Counted from the first letter of the stretch, positions 1-7,055 are shown. The stretch: DNA of 14,439 nt from Butyrivibrio sp. (GCA_017996845.1 JAGOGF010000056.1:1-14439); one strand, 5' to 3'. Numbers and translations: made by a program. The notes: generated by a model from the letters alone, not told the origin.

Positions 1-350
1 CCTGCAACTGCATCTACGATCAGATCCGGTCCGATTTCTTTCGGATTCTCCGTAACGATTTTTATTCCCGTCTTAATCCCGGGGCCTACGATATAGGGGC
101 TCTTGCCAATATATTTGATAATCGAATTGGCAAGTGCATGCATGACCTGCGGGACAACACTGGCAATTACGATTCCCTCAATATCCTCTCTGGATATTCC
201 GTTTGCTGTCAGCATAGAGATCAGACTGATCCCATATTCATCCGAAGTGTGCGCTGTTTTGGACATCATGCGAAAAGAAGCTTTTAACTCCTTCTCCTGA
301 TACACGCCAAACGTAATATTTGTATTTCCCACATCAATTACCAGAACCAT
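1..350 (-). CDS. coaX: Type III pantothenate kinase CoaX (3' end outside window)
   Basis: Phosphorylates pantothenate with ATP, the first step of coenzyme A synthesis, in the cytosol. The 116 codons present start with MVLVIDVGNTNITFGVY, the ASKHA-fold phosphate-binding motif (DVGNTN, residues 6-11) of type III kinases. The segment EYGISLISML follows, then GIVIASVVPQV (about residues 60-70), and GPDLIVDAVA near the window edge, which aligns with the GADRIVNA catalytic motif and keeps its Asp although A-D-R reads P-D-L here. The ATG at 348-350 has a GGAGG ribosome binding site at 356-360. Roughly the second half of a usual 255-residue protein lies beyond position 1. It sits 53 nt downstream of the biotin ligase gene and is probably co-transcribed with it; that pairing is, from memory, common in Clostridia. 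The family call is firm. Confidence 0.93.
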   Translation of the reverse strand, partial: MVLVIDVGNTNITFGVYQEKELKASFRMMSKTAHTSDEYGISLISMLTANGISREDIEGIVIASVVPQVMHALANSIIKYIGKSPYIVGPGIKTGIKIVTENPKEIGPDLIVDAVA

Positions 351-403
351 AATTGCCTCCGCATATAAATATTCTTTTGTACCGGATATGCCTTTTCTGT
401 TTG

Positions 404-1267
404 TCATACATATCCATAGAGTCCTCTTACCGATACTTCACCGGCATTTACTTCTGATATATTACCATTTTCACGTTCCACTGTCAGTTCACCTGTCAAA
501 GTAATACCGCGCGCTTTTCCGGTATATTCCCCAGCCGGATCCAGTACTCTGACTTCCTGTCCCAGATTCAGCAGCCTTTCCTCATATGGTGTCTTCAGCG
601 GGGCAAGACTTTCTGCCTTTACAAATATATCATAATCTTTTTCGAAATGCTCCAGGACACATGCGATCAGTTCATTTCTGTCATATTTTTCACCGGTCTC
701 TGTATAAAGAGATCCTGCCATGTCCCTGATGCTTGCAGGAAACTCCTGCATATTAACATTGATGCCGGCTCCGATCACAACGTCCCGGATGCTTCCATCA
801 CTGTTCATCTGCATTTCTGTCAGAATCCCGCATATCTTATGTCTGTGTATCACAATATCATTGGGCCACTTGATGCCTGCCTGCACCCCGCTGATATCAC
901 TGATTCCCTCTGCAAGGGCAAGCGCCATCACAAGTGTAAGCATGGGCGCCTTCTCTGCGGCAATCCGGGGTCTGAGTACCATACTCATGAAAATATTCTC
1001 CCCCGCAGGTGATTCCCACACTCTGCCGCGCCTGCCGCGTCCCGCCTTCTGTCTGTCCGCAATAACCAGTGTTCCATGCGCGGCTCCCGCCGCTGCAAGT
1101 TCTGCCGCATCTGTGTTGGTTGATCCTGTCTCCGGGTAAAAAACCGGATTTCTGCCCGCCCAGTCGGTATGCAACATTTTCAGGATATCAGAGGTACAAA
1201 TTTCTTTTTCTGCTGCCATATTTTTTTCTCTGTTTTGACTATTCTGCTCATTCATTTCGTTTTTCAT
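404..1267 (-). CDS. birA: Biotin--[acetyl-CoA-carboxylase] ligase, catalytic-only (BirA without HTH)
   Basis: Activates biotin to biotinoyl-AMP and attaches it to the lysine of biotin carboxyl carrier domains. Counting from the ATG at 1265-1267 (287 aa): substrate segment ETGSTNTDA at 46-54, adenylate-binding loop GRGRRGR at 76-82, KWPND at 133-137, then HKICGIL with the expected active-site Lys near 144, and a C-terminal SH3-like domain at about 235-285. The N-terminal winged-helix repressor domain of bifunctional BirA is absent; residues 1-25 are a polar Asn/Glu-rich stretch. The start is uncertain. A GTG at 1313-1315 extends the frame but has no ribosome binding site and lies inside a structured repeat. 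ATGs at 1267, 1255 (AGGA 11 nt upstream) and 1219 are all possible. Without the HTH it should not act as a biotin repressor. It probably shares a transcript with coaX. Confidence 0.9.
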   Translation of the reverse strand: MKNEMNEQNSQNREKNMAAEKEICTSDILKMLHTDWAGRNPVFYPETGSTNTDAAELAAAGAAHGTLVIADRQKAGRGRRGRVWESPAGENIFMSMVLRPRIAAEKAPMLTLVMALALAEGISDISGVQAGIKWPNDIVIHRHKICGILTEMQMNSDGSIRDVVIGAGINVNMQEFPASIRDMAGSLYTETGEKYDRNELIACVLEHFEKDYDIFVKAESLAPLKTPYEERLLNLGQEVRVLDPAGEYTGKARGITLTGELTVERENGNISEVNAGEVSVRGLYGYV

Positions 1268-1276
1268 CCTGATGCC

Positions 1277-1430
1277 CACACGCTTGTCAAATTCTGACAA
1301 ACCTGTGCGATGCACGGATTGCCGATTGAAAAGCTTTACTTTTCAGCTTAACAATACTTACGCTTTCCATCGTCTGGCAAGCCTGTGCGATGCACAGATT
1401 TCCGGTTGAAGAGTCTCCCTTTTCAGCCTA
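1277..1430. repeat. Imperfect tandem repeat of a three-hairpin element, 80-bp period
   Basis: Two copies, 1277-1350 and 1357-1430, are offset by exactly 80 bp and match at about 56 of 74 positions by hand count. Each copy can form three stems. Stem 1 is 1284-1289/1295-1300 and 1364-1369/1375-1380. Stem 2 is CTGTGC-GAT-GCACRG at 1303-1317 and 1383-1397. Stem 3 is TGAAAAG/CTTTTCA at 1327-1345, and 1407-1425 in copy 2. Substitutions mostly keep pairing on the plus strand: T-A becomes C-G in stem 1, and T-A/T·G and A-T/G·T alternate in stems 2 and 3. One stem-1 pair is lost in copy 2. The second copy overlaps the argF stop codon (1423-1425). The first fills the region just upstream of the likely birA start. 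No ORF explains it. I do not recognise the family. Confidence 0.7.
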
Positions 1431-2418
1431 GCGTAGCATACATGACTGCCTTAATGGTATGCATCCGATTCTCTGCTTCCTCAAATACCAGTGATCTGTC
1501 CGATTCGAAAACTTCGTCTGTCACTTCCATCTCATTCAAACCGAATTTCTCTTTGATATCCTTGCCAATTGCTGTATTAAGATCGTGGAAAGAAGGCAGG
1601 CAATGCATGAATACCGCATTTTGTCCTGCATTTCGCATAAGTTCCATTGTGACACGGTAAGGTTCAAGTTCCTGAATACGCTCTGCCCATACAGTATCGG
1701 ACTCTCCCATTGATACCCAGATATCAGTATAGATGACATCTGCGCCCCTGGTTCCTTCCATCGCATCTTCCGTAAAGTCAATCTGAGCTCCTGTCTGAAG
1801 GGCAATCTGCCTACAGGTATCAATCAGTTCCCTGGAAGGATAATAGCTGGCGCTGGAGCAGACGGTAAAATGCATGCCCATTTTGGCACATGCTACCATC
1901 AGAGAATTGCCGGTATTGTAACGCGCATCTCCCATGTAGCAAAGATGAATGCCCTTGAGGTGTCCGAAATGCTCTCGAATGGTCAGCAGATCTGCCAGCA
2001 TCTGGGTCGGATGAAACTCATTGGTCAATCCGTTCCATACAGGAACTTTGGAGTACTCTGCCAGCGTTTCCACGATTTTCTGACCATATCCGCGATACTC
2101 GATACCATCATACATGGAAGCCAGCACTCTTGCTGTATCCGCGATGCTTTCTTTCTTACCGATCTGTGATCCGGACGGATCCAGATATGTGGTTCCCATT
2201 CCAAGATCATGTGCTGCCACTTCAAAAGAACAGCGGGTTCTGGTACTGGTCTTTTCAAATATCAGTGCAACATTTTTACCGGGATATACATTGGTCAGTA
2301 CGCCATCTTTTTTCTTTTTCTTGAAATCAGCTGCTGTATCAAGCAGATATTCGATTTCTTCGCTGGTAAAATCCAGTAGTTTGAGAAAATCCCGTCCATG
2401 TAAGTTTATTTCTGCCAT
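1423..2418 (-). CDS. argF: Ornithine carbamoyltransferase
   Basis: Transfers the carbamoyl group from carbamoyl phosphate to ornithine, giving citrulline; normally a cytosolic trimer. The 331-residue length is typical. Visible motifs are the carbamoyl-phosphate loop STRTR (58-62), HPTQ (136-139), the ornithine-binding DIWVSMG region (232-238) and the HCLP active-site motif (272-275). The C-terminus [11 protein letters not shown] is also family-typical. The ATG at 2416-2418 is preceded by GAGGAAT with good spacing. No other arginine gene is in view, so the direction of the pathway (biosynthetic argF or catabolic arcB) cannot be settled from context; argF is the default symbol. The gene is preceded by a terminator at 2480-2512, so it should have its own promoter, but no convincing -35/-10 pair or ARG box is visible in 2419-2480. 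Its stop codon lies inside the tandem repeat downstream. Confidence 0.95.
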   Translation of the reverse strand: MAEINLHGRDFLKLLDFTSEEIEYLLDTAADFKKKKKDGVLTNVYPGKNVALIFEKTSTRTRCSFEVAAHDLGMGTTYLDPSGSQIGKKESIADTARVLASMYDGIEYRGYGQKIVETLAEYSKVPVWNGLTNEFHPTQMLADLLTIREHFGHLKGIHLCYMGDARYNTGNSLMVACAKMGMHFTVCSSASYYPSRELIDTCRQIALQTGAQIDFTEDAMEGTRGADVIYTDIWVSMGESDTVWAERIQELEPYRVTMELMRNAGQNAVFMHCLPSFHDLNTAIGKDIKEKFGLNEMEVTDEVFESDRSLVFEEAENRMHTIKAVMYATLG

Positions 2419-2479
2419 ATATTCCTCGCTTTCGTCTGTCCTGCCTGCTTAACTGCCATAGATACCTGCGCTTATCACG

Positions 2480-2512
2480 AAAACCACCGCCGGATCATAC
2501 ATCCAACGGTGG
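2480..2512 (-). terminator. Rho-independent terminator after the SPFH gene
   Basis: On the minus strand a 6-bp CCACCG/CGGTGG stem (2484-2489 with 2507-2512) continues through a 2x2 internal loop into GGAT/ATCC, with a 5-nt loop, and is followed by a short TTTT run (2483-2480). It lies 36 nt past the SPFH stop codon and separates that operon from argF. The short U-run suggests partial termination. Confidence 0.65.
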
Positions 2513-2547
2513 CATCATTTTATCTGTTCCGTTATTTACTTATCCGT

Positions 2548-3489
2548 TCATTCTGCCTTGGGAACATCTGTCATGATTTCCTTCAGTGAACTTGCAAGTC
2601 CCGCAATTCCCTGGATCTGTGATGGAATGATGATCTTGGTAGCCTTTCCATCTGCTGCCTGTACAAAAGCTTCCAGACTCTTGATTGTCAGGACTGCCTC
2701 GTCTGCGCCGGCTTCCTTGATCATACGGATACCATCTGCTGTTGCCTGCTGTACTGCTACGATTGCCTGCGCACGACCTTCTGCTTCCTTGATCTGCTTC
2801 TCTTTGTCTGCTTCTGCAGCCAGAATTGTTGCCTGCTTGGTTGCTTCTGCTGTCAGGATCTGAGATTCTTTCTTACCTTCTGCTACAAGGATGGTAGAGC
2901 GTTTCTCACCTTCTGCACGCAGAATTGCTTCACGTCTTTCACGTTCCGCCTTCATCTGTTTCTCCATCGCATCACGGATTGCTGCCGGAGGTGTAATATT
3001 CTTAAGTTCTACTCTGGTAACTTTGATGCCCCATGGATCCGTTGCAACATCGAGCTGTGCACGCATTCTGGTATTGATTGTCTCTCTGGATGTCAGTGTC
3101 TGATCCAGTTCAATATCTCCGATGATATTCCGAAGTGAGGTTGCTGTCAGGTTCTCAATTGCCATGATCGGATTCTCAACACCGTATGCATAGAGCTTCG
3201 GGTCTGTGATCATGAAAAAGACAATCGAGTCGATCTGCATGGTAACATTATCCTTTGTGATAACCGGCTGCGGTGCAAAATCGCAAACCTGTTCCTTCAG
3301 ATTCACTCTTCTTGCAACACGGTCAACAAACGGAATCATTACATGAAGTCCTACTTTCCAGGTTCCCTGATATGCCCCCAGACGTTCCACAACATATGCA
3401 TGTGCCTGCGGAACGATTTTCACACAGGAAGTCAGAATCAGAAGTGCAATAATCAGAATAATCAAAACTGTTGTAAGTGCGATACCCAT
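2548..3489 (-). CDS. qmcA: SPFH/Band 7 (stomatin/prohibitin) membrane protein, QmcA-like
   Basis: Scaffold protein of the SPFH superfamily, thought to organise membrane microdomains and often to associate with membrane proteases. One N-terminal transmembrane helix (about residues 3-21) is followed by the Band 7 domain (about 25-175, including YVVERLGAYQGTWKVGLH and VNLKEQVCDFAPQPVITKDN). A long charged Ala/Glu coiled coil with repeated AEG/AEA units follows (about 175-245), then a C-terminal oligomerisation segment ending KIIIPSQIQGIAGLASSL. The 313-residue length matches the QmcA/YbbK type. The start has AAAGGAG about 7 nt upstream. It begins 12 nt after the nfeD stop, and this nfeD-SPFH pairing is a conserved partnership (QmcA with YbbJ in E. 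coli). The specific client or stress is not visible. Confidence 0.92.
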   Translation of the reverse strand: MGIALTTVLIILIIALLILTSCVKIVPQAHAYVVERLGAYQGTWKVGLHVMIPFVDRVARRVNLKEQVCDFAPQPVITKDNVTMQIDSIVFFMITDPKLYAYGVENPIMAIENLTATSLRNIIGDIELDQTLTSRETINTRMRAQLDVATDPWGIKVTRVELKNITPPAAIRDAMEKQMKAERERREAILRAEGEKRSTILVAEGKKESQILTAEATKQATILAAEADKEKQIKEAEGRAQAIVAVQQATADGIRMIKEAGADEAVLTIKSLEAFVQAADGKATKIIIPSQIQGIAGLASSLKEIMTDVPKAE

Positions 3490-3501
3490 TGTTTTTCTCC
3501 T

Positions 3502-3957
3502 TTAATTTGCTTTATTTGTTTTATTTTCTTCTACGATCAGTTTAACACCATCAACTGCGCGAATCACTACCACACGGCCAACAGAAATCTTCAGTTCATT
3601 GATCGTAGATCTTGCAGACCAATCCATACCGTTTACACTAACCTGTCCGACACCCTGCATGTTATCAATCTCGCTGACAACAATTGCCTGTCTTCCGATC
3701 ATGCTTTCTATATTGGTACGCGTACGATCCTTGTTGAAATATTTCACTGCGATCGGTCTGACTGCCAGAAGCACGGCAAAAGATACCACCACAAACATCA
3801 GTATCTGCAGCAATAGCGGTGCATCCAGTGCCGCTGCAATAACTGCTGCCAGTGCCCCACAGGCAAACCAGATCGTAGTCAGTCCAAGTGTTGCCAGTTC
3901 TATCACGATCAGTGCCACCATGGCAACCAGCCAGAATATAACCATGTCAGTTATCAT
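3502..3957 (-). CDS. NfeD family membrane protein (partner of SPFH)
   Basis: Short NfeD protein (151 aa) with two or three hydrophobic helices in residues 1-70, including FWLVAMVALIVIELATLGL and a second Ala-rich span, followed by a soluble C-terminal domain (about 85-145, IGRQAIVVSEIDNMQGVGQVSV) expected to be an OB-fold. It lacks the N-terminal ClpP-like protease of long NfeD proteins. It is presumed to interact with the neighbouring SPFH protein in the membrane. Start choice: a GTG at 3964-3966 has AAGG only one base away, whereas the ATG at 3955-3957 has GGAAAGGTG about 8 nt upstream, so the ATG is preferred. It is the first gene of a two-gene operon. Confidence 0.88.
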   Translation of the reverse strand: MITDMVIFWLVAMVALIVIELATLGLTTIWFACGALAAVIAAALDAPLLLQILMFVVVSFAVLLAVRPIAVKYFNKDRTRTNIESMIGRQAIVVSEIDNMQGVGQVSVNGMDWSARSTINELKISVGRVVVIRAVDGVKLIVEENKTNKAN

Positions 3958-4009
3958 CTCTATCACACCTTTCCGTTTCGTTTTTTAACGATCTTGTTGT
4001 ATTACTAAT

Positions 4010-4038
4010 TGTATATTATACATGAAAAACAACTGCAA
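4010..4038 (-). promoter_or_regulatory. Candidate sigma-A promoter of nfeD-SPFH
   Basis: On the minus strand TTGCAG (4038-4033) and TATACA (4015-4010) are separated by 17 nt. An overlapping TATAAT lies at 4020-4015 but has no good -35. The site is between the upstream gene's terminator and the nfeD ribosome binding site. Matches to consensus are only partial, so the exact hexamers are uncertain. Confidence 0.4.
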
Positions 4039-4058
4039 TGAAATATCAATATTCCATG

Positions 4059-4087
4059 AAAACAGCCGGGCAATTACTGCCCGGCTG
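4059..4087 (-). terminator. Rho-independent terminator of the cell-wall hydrolase gene
   Basis: A perfect 10-bp GC-rich stem (CAGCCGGGCA with its complement, 4063-4072 and 4078-4087) with the 5-nt loop ATTAC is followed on the minus strand by TTTTC. It starts 54 nt downstream of the hydrolase stop codon and isolates it from nfeD. Confidence 0.8.
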
Positions 4088-4141
4088 CATATTATAACCG
4101 CTTATTCCGTCCGCTTTAACATTTTAACCATTGCCGCCCTT

Positions 4142-5254
4142 TTACCAGAAAACATGGTTCCCGATAATAATACCGTCATGATTGCCCGAACGTTTGAAAT
4201 GTGTTGCATCTCCTACCGTTGTTGCACCGCCAAGTGCAGCTTCTGCAGCCGACATACACGCAGAGGATATATTGCCCTCATAAACTCTGGCAACTTTACC
4301 GTTTAGTGCAGGCGTAAACTGACCGGATGCATAGATAACGCCTTCCATGGAATTGGGATAGGCCCCGCTGCGCATACGATTCATTACAACTGCTCCCACA
4401 CCGACCTGTCCGTCATATGGCTGATTTCCGGCTTCACACTGGATCAATGCCGCCAGAAGTCTGGTCTGATCTGCATTTGCAACAACTGCTCCACGGTTCG
4501 TTGTAAGTTTGGCCTTCTTTTCCGCCGCTTCTTTCTCCCGTTCTTTGATTACTGCAGTTGTTTCCCCTGCATCAATACTGAAATCGGTATCCACATAATC
4601 CGCCTGTACATAGCCCGTTTCATCATCATATGCGACACTGATCCAGCCATTGCCAAGGTCTTTTACAATATCAAGCTGATTGCCTTCTGCCAGAATACCA
4701 TAGGTGCCTGCATCACCGTTTGGCTCCTTACGCACTCTCAGTGCATCGGTCTTTACACGGATGACGGAATTACCTACTTCCTTTGCCAGTTTTTGGGCGT
4801 CTTCATCAAAGTAAAGGTAATCGTCCTTTACCCAGCCAACCAGGTCCCCTGACTGAATTTTGGTCCAGCCGTCTTTGCGTTCCAGAATGCGGCCGCCGCA
4901 GTCTTTGTACAAAACCCCCGCCTTTGTCGCATCTTCATCCGGTGTATTCCGGACGTTTGCTGCCTTTGAAACATTTGCCATGACAAGATCGGAGGATTCC
5001 TCCTCTGATGCCGAGGCCGAAGCCTGTGAATCGTCTGAAGAGGAACTTTGCTGTGCCTGACTTGCTGCTTCCGTTGCCTTTGCCAGTTCTTTTCCTGCAT
5101 CTACATCTGTAGATAAACCGATTACTGCAGCAATTCCGACCTGCTGCGTCTCATTTCCGGCTGCACCGACTGTTATATCCATTGCTGAAAAAAACATCGC
5201 GCACATAAGATTTATGCTCAGCAGCCAAAGAATCATTGCTTTCGCTTTTCTCAT
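4142..5254 (-). CDS. Secreted cell-wall hydrolase: two SH3 domains plus SleB-type hydrolase domain
   Basis: A 370-residue exported protein predicted to cut or remodel peptidoglycan. Residues 1-32 form a signal peptide (RKAK, then a hydrophobic core ending near AGAA). Residues 50-90 are a Ser/Gln/Glu-rich low-complexity linker. Two bacterial SH3 domains follow, at about 91-148 (AANVRNTPDEDAT, GWTKIQSGDLVGWV) and 164-225 (ALRVRKEPNGDAGTYG, GWISVAYDDETGYV), then a Lys/Glu helical linker at 236-250. The C-terminal domain at about 263-370 matches the Hydrolase_2/SleB-CwlJ family: LLAALIQCEAGNQPYDGQVG with the conserved Glu at 274, VVMNRM, FTPALNGK and HFKRSGNHDGIIIGNHVFW. Spore-cortex lytic enzymes use this fold, but SH3 domains suggest vegetative wall binding; sporulation is not shown. 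The start has AAAGGAT about 12 nt upstream, slightly far. A WalR-like box lies over its promoter. Confidence 0.88.
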   Translation of the reverse strand: MRKAKAMILWLLSINLMCAMFFSAMDITVGAAGNETQQVGIAAVIGLSTDVDAGKELAKATEAASQAQQSSSSDDSQASASASEEESSDLVMANVSKAANVRNTPDEDATKAGVLYKDCGGRILERKDGWTKIQSGDLVGWVKDDYLYFDEDAQKLAKEVGNSVIRVKTDALRVRKEPNGDAGTYGILAEGNQLDIVKDLGNGWISVAYDDETGYVQADYVDTDFSIDAGETTAVIKEREKEAAEKKAKLTTNRGAVVANADQTRLLAALIQCEAGNQPYDGQVGVGAVVMNRMRSGAYPNSMEGVIYASGQFTPALNGKVARVYEGNISSACMSAAEAALGGATTVGDATHFKRSGNHDGIIIGNHVFW

Positions 5255-5282
5255 ATATGTTTGTTATCCTTTTGTCTCTCTT

Positions 5283-5299
5283 TGTTACATATTTGTTAA
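5283..5299 (+). promoter_or_regulatory. Candidate WalR (YycF) binding box of the hydrolase gene
   Basis: TGTTAC (5283-5288), five bases, then TGTTAA (5294-5299) exactly fits the published WalR consensus TGTWAH-N5-TGTWAH. Isolated half-sites occur at 5262-5267 and, on the minus strand, at 5309-5304 and 5324-5319. The pair overlaps the -10/start region of the candidate promoter. The target being a cell-wall hydrolase fits the WalRK regulon. The region is AT-rich, so chance is not excluded, and no walRK gene is in view. Confidence 0.45.
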
Positions 5300-5325
5300 G
5301 ATAGTTACAAAGAAAATAATAACAA
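5298..5325 (-). promoter_or_regulatory. Candidate promoter of the cell-wall hydrolase gene
   Basis: Minus-strand TTGTTA (5325-5320) and TATCTT (5303-5298) are separated by 16 nt, each matching 4 of 6 consensus bases. This would place transcription start near 5291 and give a leader of about 37 nt. No clear terminator separates the gene from proC, so read-through is also possible. Confidence 0.35.
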
Positions 5326-5340
5326 ACATATGATTTTTTG

Positions 5341-6135
5341 TCAAATTCGCTTGGTTTTCTCAATGCATGCAGCGATTGCATCCATGACTGCGCCCCGGAA
5401 TCCTTTTTCTTCCAGTACCCGCACAGCCTCTATGGTTGTGCCTCCGGGCGAACATACCATATCCTTGAGTTCCCCGGGATGCTTGCCTGTTTCCAGTACC
5501 ATTTTGGCACTTCCCAGAAGTGACTGCGCAGCAAACTGATATGCCTGTTTTCTGGGCATTCCGCCCGCAACTGCGGCATCTGCCATTGCTTCAATGAACA
5601 TAAAGGCATACGCAGGCGAGGAACCGCTGACGCCGCCTACCACATCCATCAGATTCTCAGAGACAATACTGGCCGTACCGAAACTTTCAAATATACCCAT
5701 TGCAAAGTTCAGTTCTCCATCTGATACCAGTTCATTTCTGCAGACCGCGGTACAGCCTTCTCCGACAAGCGCCGGCGTATTGGGCATCACACGGATCAGT
5801 TTAACCGGTTTTTCAAATTCTTCGGAAATCCATTTGATGGTTTTGCCCGCCGCAACCGAAATTACCAGCTTATCTGCATCAACATAATCCATTATATCGG
5901 CAATCACCACCTTAAAATACTGTGGTTTGACAGCCAGAATCAGAATATCCGCTTCCTTTGCAACCTGGGCATTGCTGTCCCTGGTCTGAATTCCGAACGC
6001 TTCGGAAACCTTATCCCGCGTTTCCTGCGTTGCGGCAGAACCGATGATATCTTCTGCGGATACAATCTTTTTCTTCAAAATTCCGCCGATCATTGCCTTT
6101 GCCATGTTACCAAGTCCGATAAATCCGATGATCAT
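5341..6135 (-). CDS. proC: Pyrroline-5-carboxylate reductase
   Basis: Reduces 1-pyrroline-5-carboxylate to proline with NAD(P)H, the last step of proline synthesis. The 264-residue protein has an N-terminal Rossmann fold (GFIGLGNM, 4-11), ADILILAVKPQ (62-72), VMPNTPALVGEG (116-127) and the C-terminal dimerisation/substrate domain with SGSSPAYAF (170-178) and the signature SPGGTT (229-234). Start: the frame is open for 22 codons further upstream into the preceding gene, but the ATG at 6133-6135 has GAGGG about 8 nt upstream and begins directly with the nucleotide-binding strand, as family members do. It lies 31 nt after the RNA methyltransferase gene and is probably co-transcribed with it. The proA/proB genes are not in the window. 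Confidence 0.95.
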   Translation of the reverse strand: MIIGFIGLGNMAKAMIGGILKKKIVSAEDIIGSAATQETRDKVSEAFGIQTRDSNAQVAKEADILILAVKPQYFKVVIADIMDYVDADKLVISVAAGKTIKWISEEFEKPVKLIRVMPNTPALVGEGCTAVCRNELVSDGELNFAMGIFESFGTASIVSENLMDVVGGVSGSSPAYAFMFIEAMADAAVAGGMPRKQAYQFAAQSLLGSAKMVLETGKHPGELKDMVCSPGGTTIEAVRVLEEKGFRGAVMDAIAACIEKTKRI

Positions 6136-6166
6136 TGTCTGTTCCCTCTTTCTCTGTTTGATATTA

Positions 6167-6961
6167 TCAGTGCGCCTTACGCCGCTGCCTTGCCGCTTCA
6201 AATGTTAATATTGCCGCAGCTGTTCCTGCATTCATGGATTCCACTTTCCCAAGCATCGGGATCAGAATATAGGTATCCGCCGCTTCTGCTGCTTCTCTGC
6301 TGAGTCCATTTCCTTCATTTCCGATCAGAAACGCACAGGGTTTTGTATAATCCATCTCATCATAGGACTTTTTACCCTGCAAATGCGCTGCATAGGTACA
6401 TATTCCTTTTTTGCGAAGTTGTCCCACAGTCTCCGGAATAGAATCCACATACAAAAATGGCATTCTGAAAATTGCACCCATTGTGGACCGCACCACTTTG
6501 GGATTATACACATCTGCTGTTCCTCTGCTCATCAGAATGCCGTTTACACCAGCCCCTTCCGCAGACCGAAACATGGTTCCCAGGTTGCCGGGATCCTGCA
6601 CATCTTCCAGTAATAGGAGCATGGGATTGTTCTGATCAAGAATGTGTGCCAGATCAGAATGTGTCTGCCTCACAACAGAGAGAATCCCCTGCGGAGACTG
6701 CGTGTCCGACATCTTTCGAAATACCTCGTCCGTTACCGTTTCATAACCATTTGCAAGTGTCTTGAGATATTGTTTTTCAGACGATTGCATCTTACTTAGA
6801 AAATTCTCGGACACATACGTCTCCAGAATATTTTCTCCCGGGATTTCTGCATTCATCCGGATTCCTTCTACAACAAAAACATCGTCTTCCCGCCTTGCCT
6901 TGCTTTTTTCCATATAGGCGGCAATTTTGCGCACCTTTGTATTGCCGGTACTCGTTATCAT
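6167..6961 (-). CDS. TrmH/SpoU-family RNA 2'-O-methyltransferase
   Basis: SAM-dependent ribose methylation of rRNA or tRNA. The 264-residue protein has an N-terminal substrate-binding domain (about 1-100, starting ITSTGNTKVRKI, with FVVEGIRM at 29-36). The SPOUT knot domain follows: motif 1 DPGNLGTMFRSAEGAG (123-138, catalytic Arg at 132), motif 2 FLIGNEGNGLS (211-221), motif 3 IPMLGKVESMNAGTAAAIL (234-252). Paralogs that modify 23S rRNA or tRNA share these motifs, so the exact target cannot be told from sequence alone. Start: a further-upstream in-frame start at 7009 has no ribosome binding site; the ATG at 6959-6961 has CAGG 5 nt upstream and begins like family members. Followed by proC after 31 nt. 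Confidence 0.9.
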   Translation of the reverse strand: MITSTGNTKVRKIAAYMEKSKARREDDVFVVEGIRMNAEIPGENILETYVSENFLSKMQSSEKQYLKTLANGYETVTDEVFRKMSDTQSPQGILSVVRQTHSDLAHILDQNNPMLLLLEDVQDPGNLGTMFRSAEGAGVNGILMSRGTADVYNPKVVRSTMGAIFRMPFLYVDSIPETVGQLRKKGICTYAAHLQGKKSYDEMDYTKPCAFLIGNEGNGLSREAAEAADTYILIPMLGKVESMNAGTAAAILTFEAARQRRKAH

Positions 6962-7026
6962 AATGGCCTGTATTTCTCCCTTGTCTGTATTCTTATGGTG
7001 GTCTGGCAAACTGTTAGCACAGAATA

Positions 7027-7055
7027 CGGCCTTGCATCCATAAGATGTAAGGCCG
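7027..7055 (-). terminator. Hairpin downstream of pfkA, probable terminator
   Basis: A 12-bp stem with one G·T wobble (7027-7038 with 7044-7055, core CGGCCTT/AAGGCCG) and a 5-nt loop lies 23 nt past the pfkA stop on the minus strand. The sequence after it (TATTCTG) is not a clean U-run, so termination may be leaky into the RNA methyltransferase gene. The remaining 7010-7026 and 7056-7078 hold nothing else I can identify beyond an ATATC/GATAT pair at about 7066-7079. Confidence 0.55.

Larger units (their letters stand above)
5255..5331. repeat. Perfect 13-bp inverted repeat flanking the hydrolase promoter region
   Basis: ATATGTTTGTTAT at 5255-5267 is the exact reverse complement of 5319-5331. 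The left arm fills the space between the hydrolase ribosome binding site and its start codon. The right arm begins 10 nt after the proC stop. Between them an imperfect inner pairing CTTTGTtAC/GTtACAAAG (5280-5288 with 5304-5312) is possible. In transcripts reading through from proC the arms could fold over the hydrolase start. Confidence 0.6.

Noticed and set aside
1285..1290. Perfect minus-strand TTGACA upstream of birA as a -35 box
   Set aside because: No -10-like hexamer lies 16-18 nt downstream, and the bases are part of the stem-1 palindrome of the repeat.
1277..1430. Tandem repeat considered as a minimal CRISPR array
   Set aside because: Only two copies, diverged along their whole length, about 74-bp units with a 6-bp gap and no spacer-like unique segments or cas genes.
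4091..4096. Minus-strand TATAAT just before the hydrolase terminator as a promoter
   Set aside because: No -35 at proper spacing, and the transcript would immediately enter the terminator hairpin at 4087-4063.
6136..6201. N-terminal extension of proC to position 6201
   Set aside because: It overlaps the methyltransferase stop region, encodes a non-family basic stretch and lacks a ribosome binding site, whereas 6135 has one.
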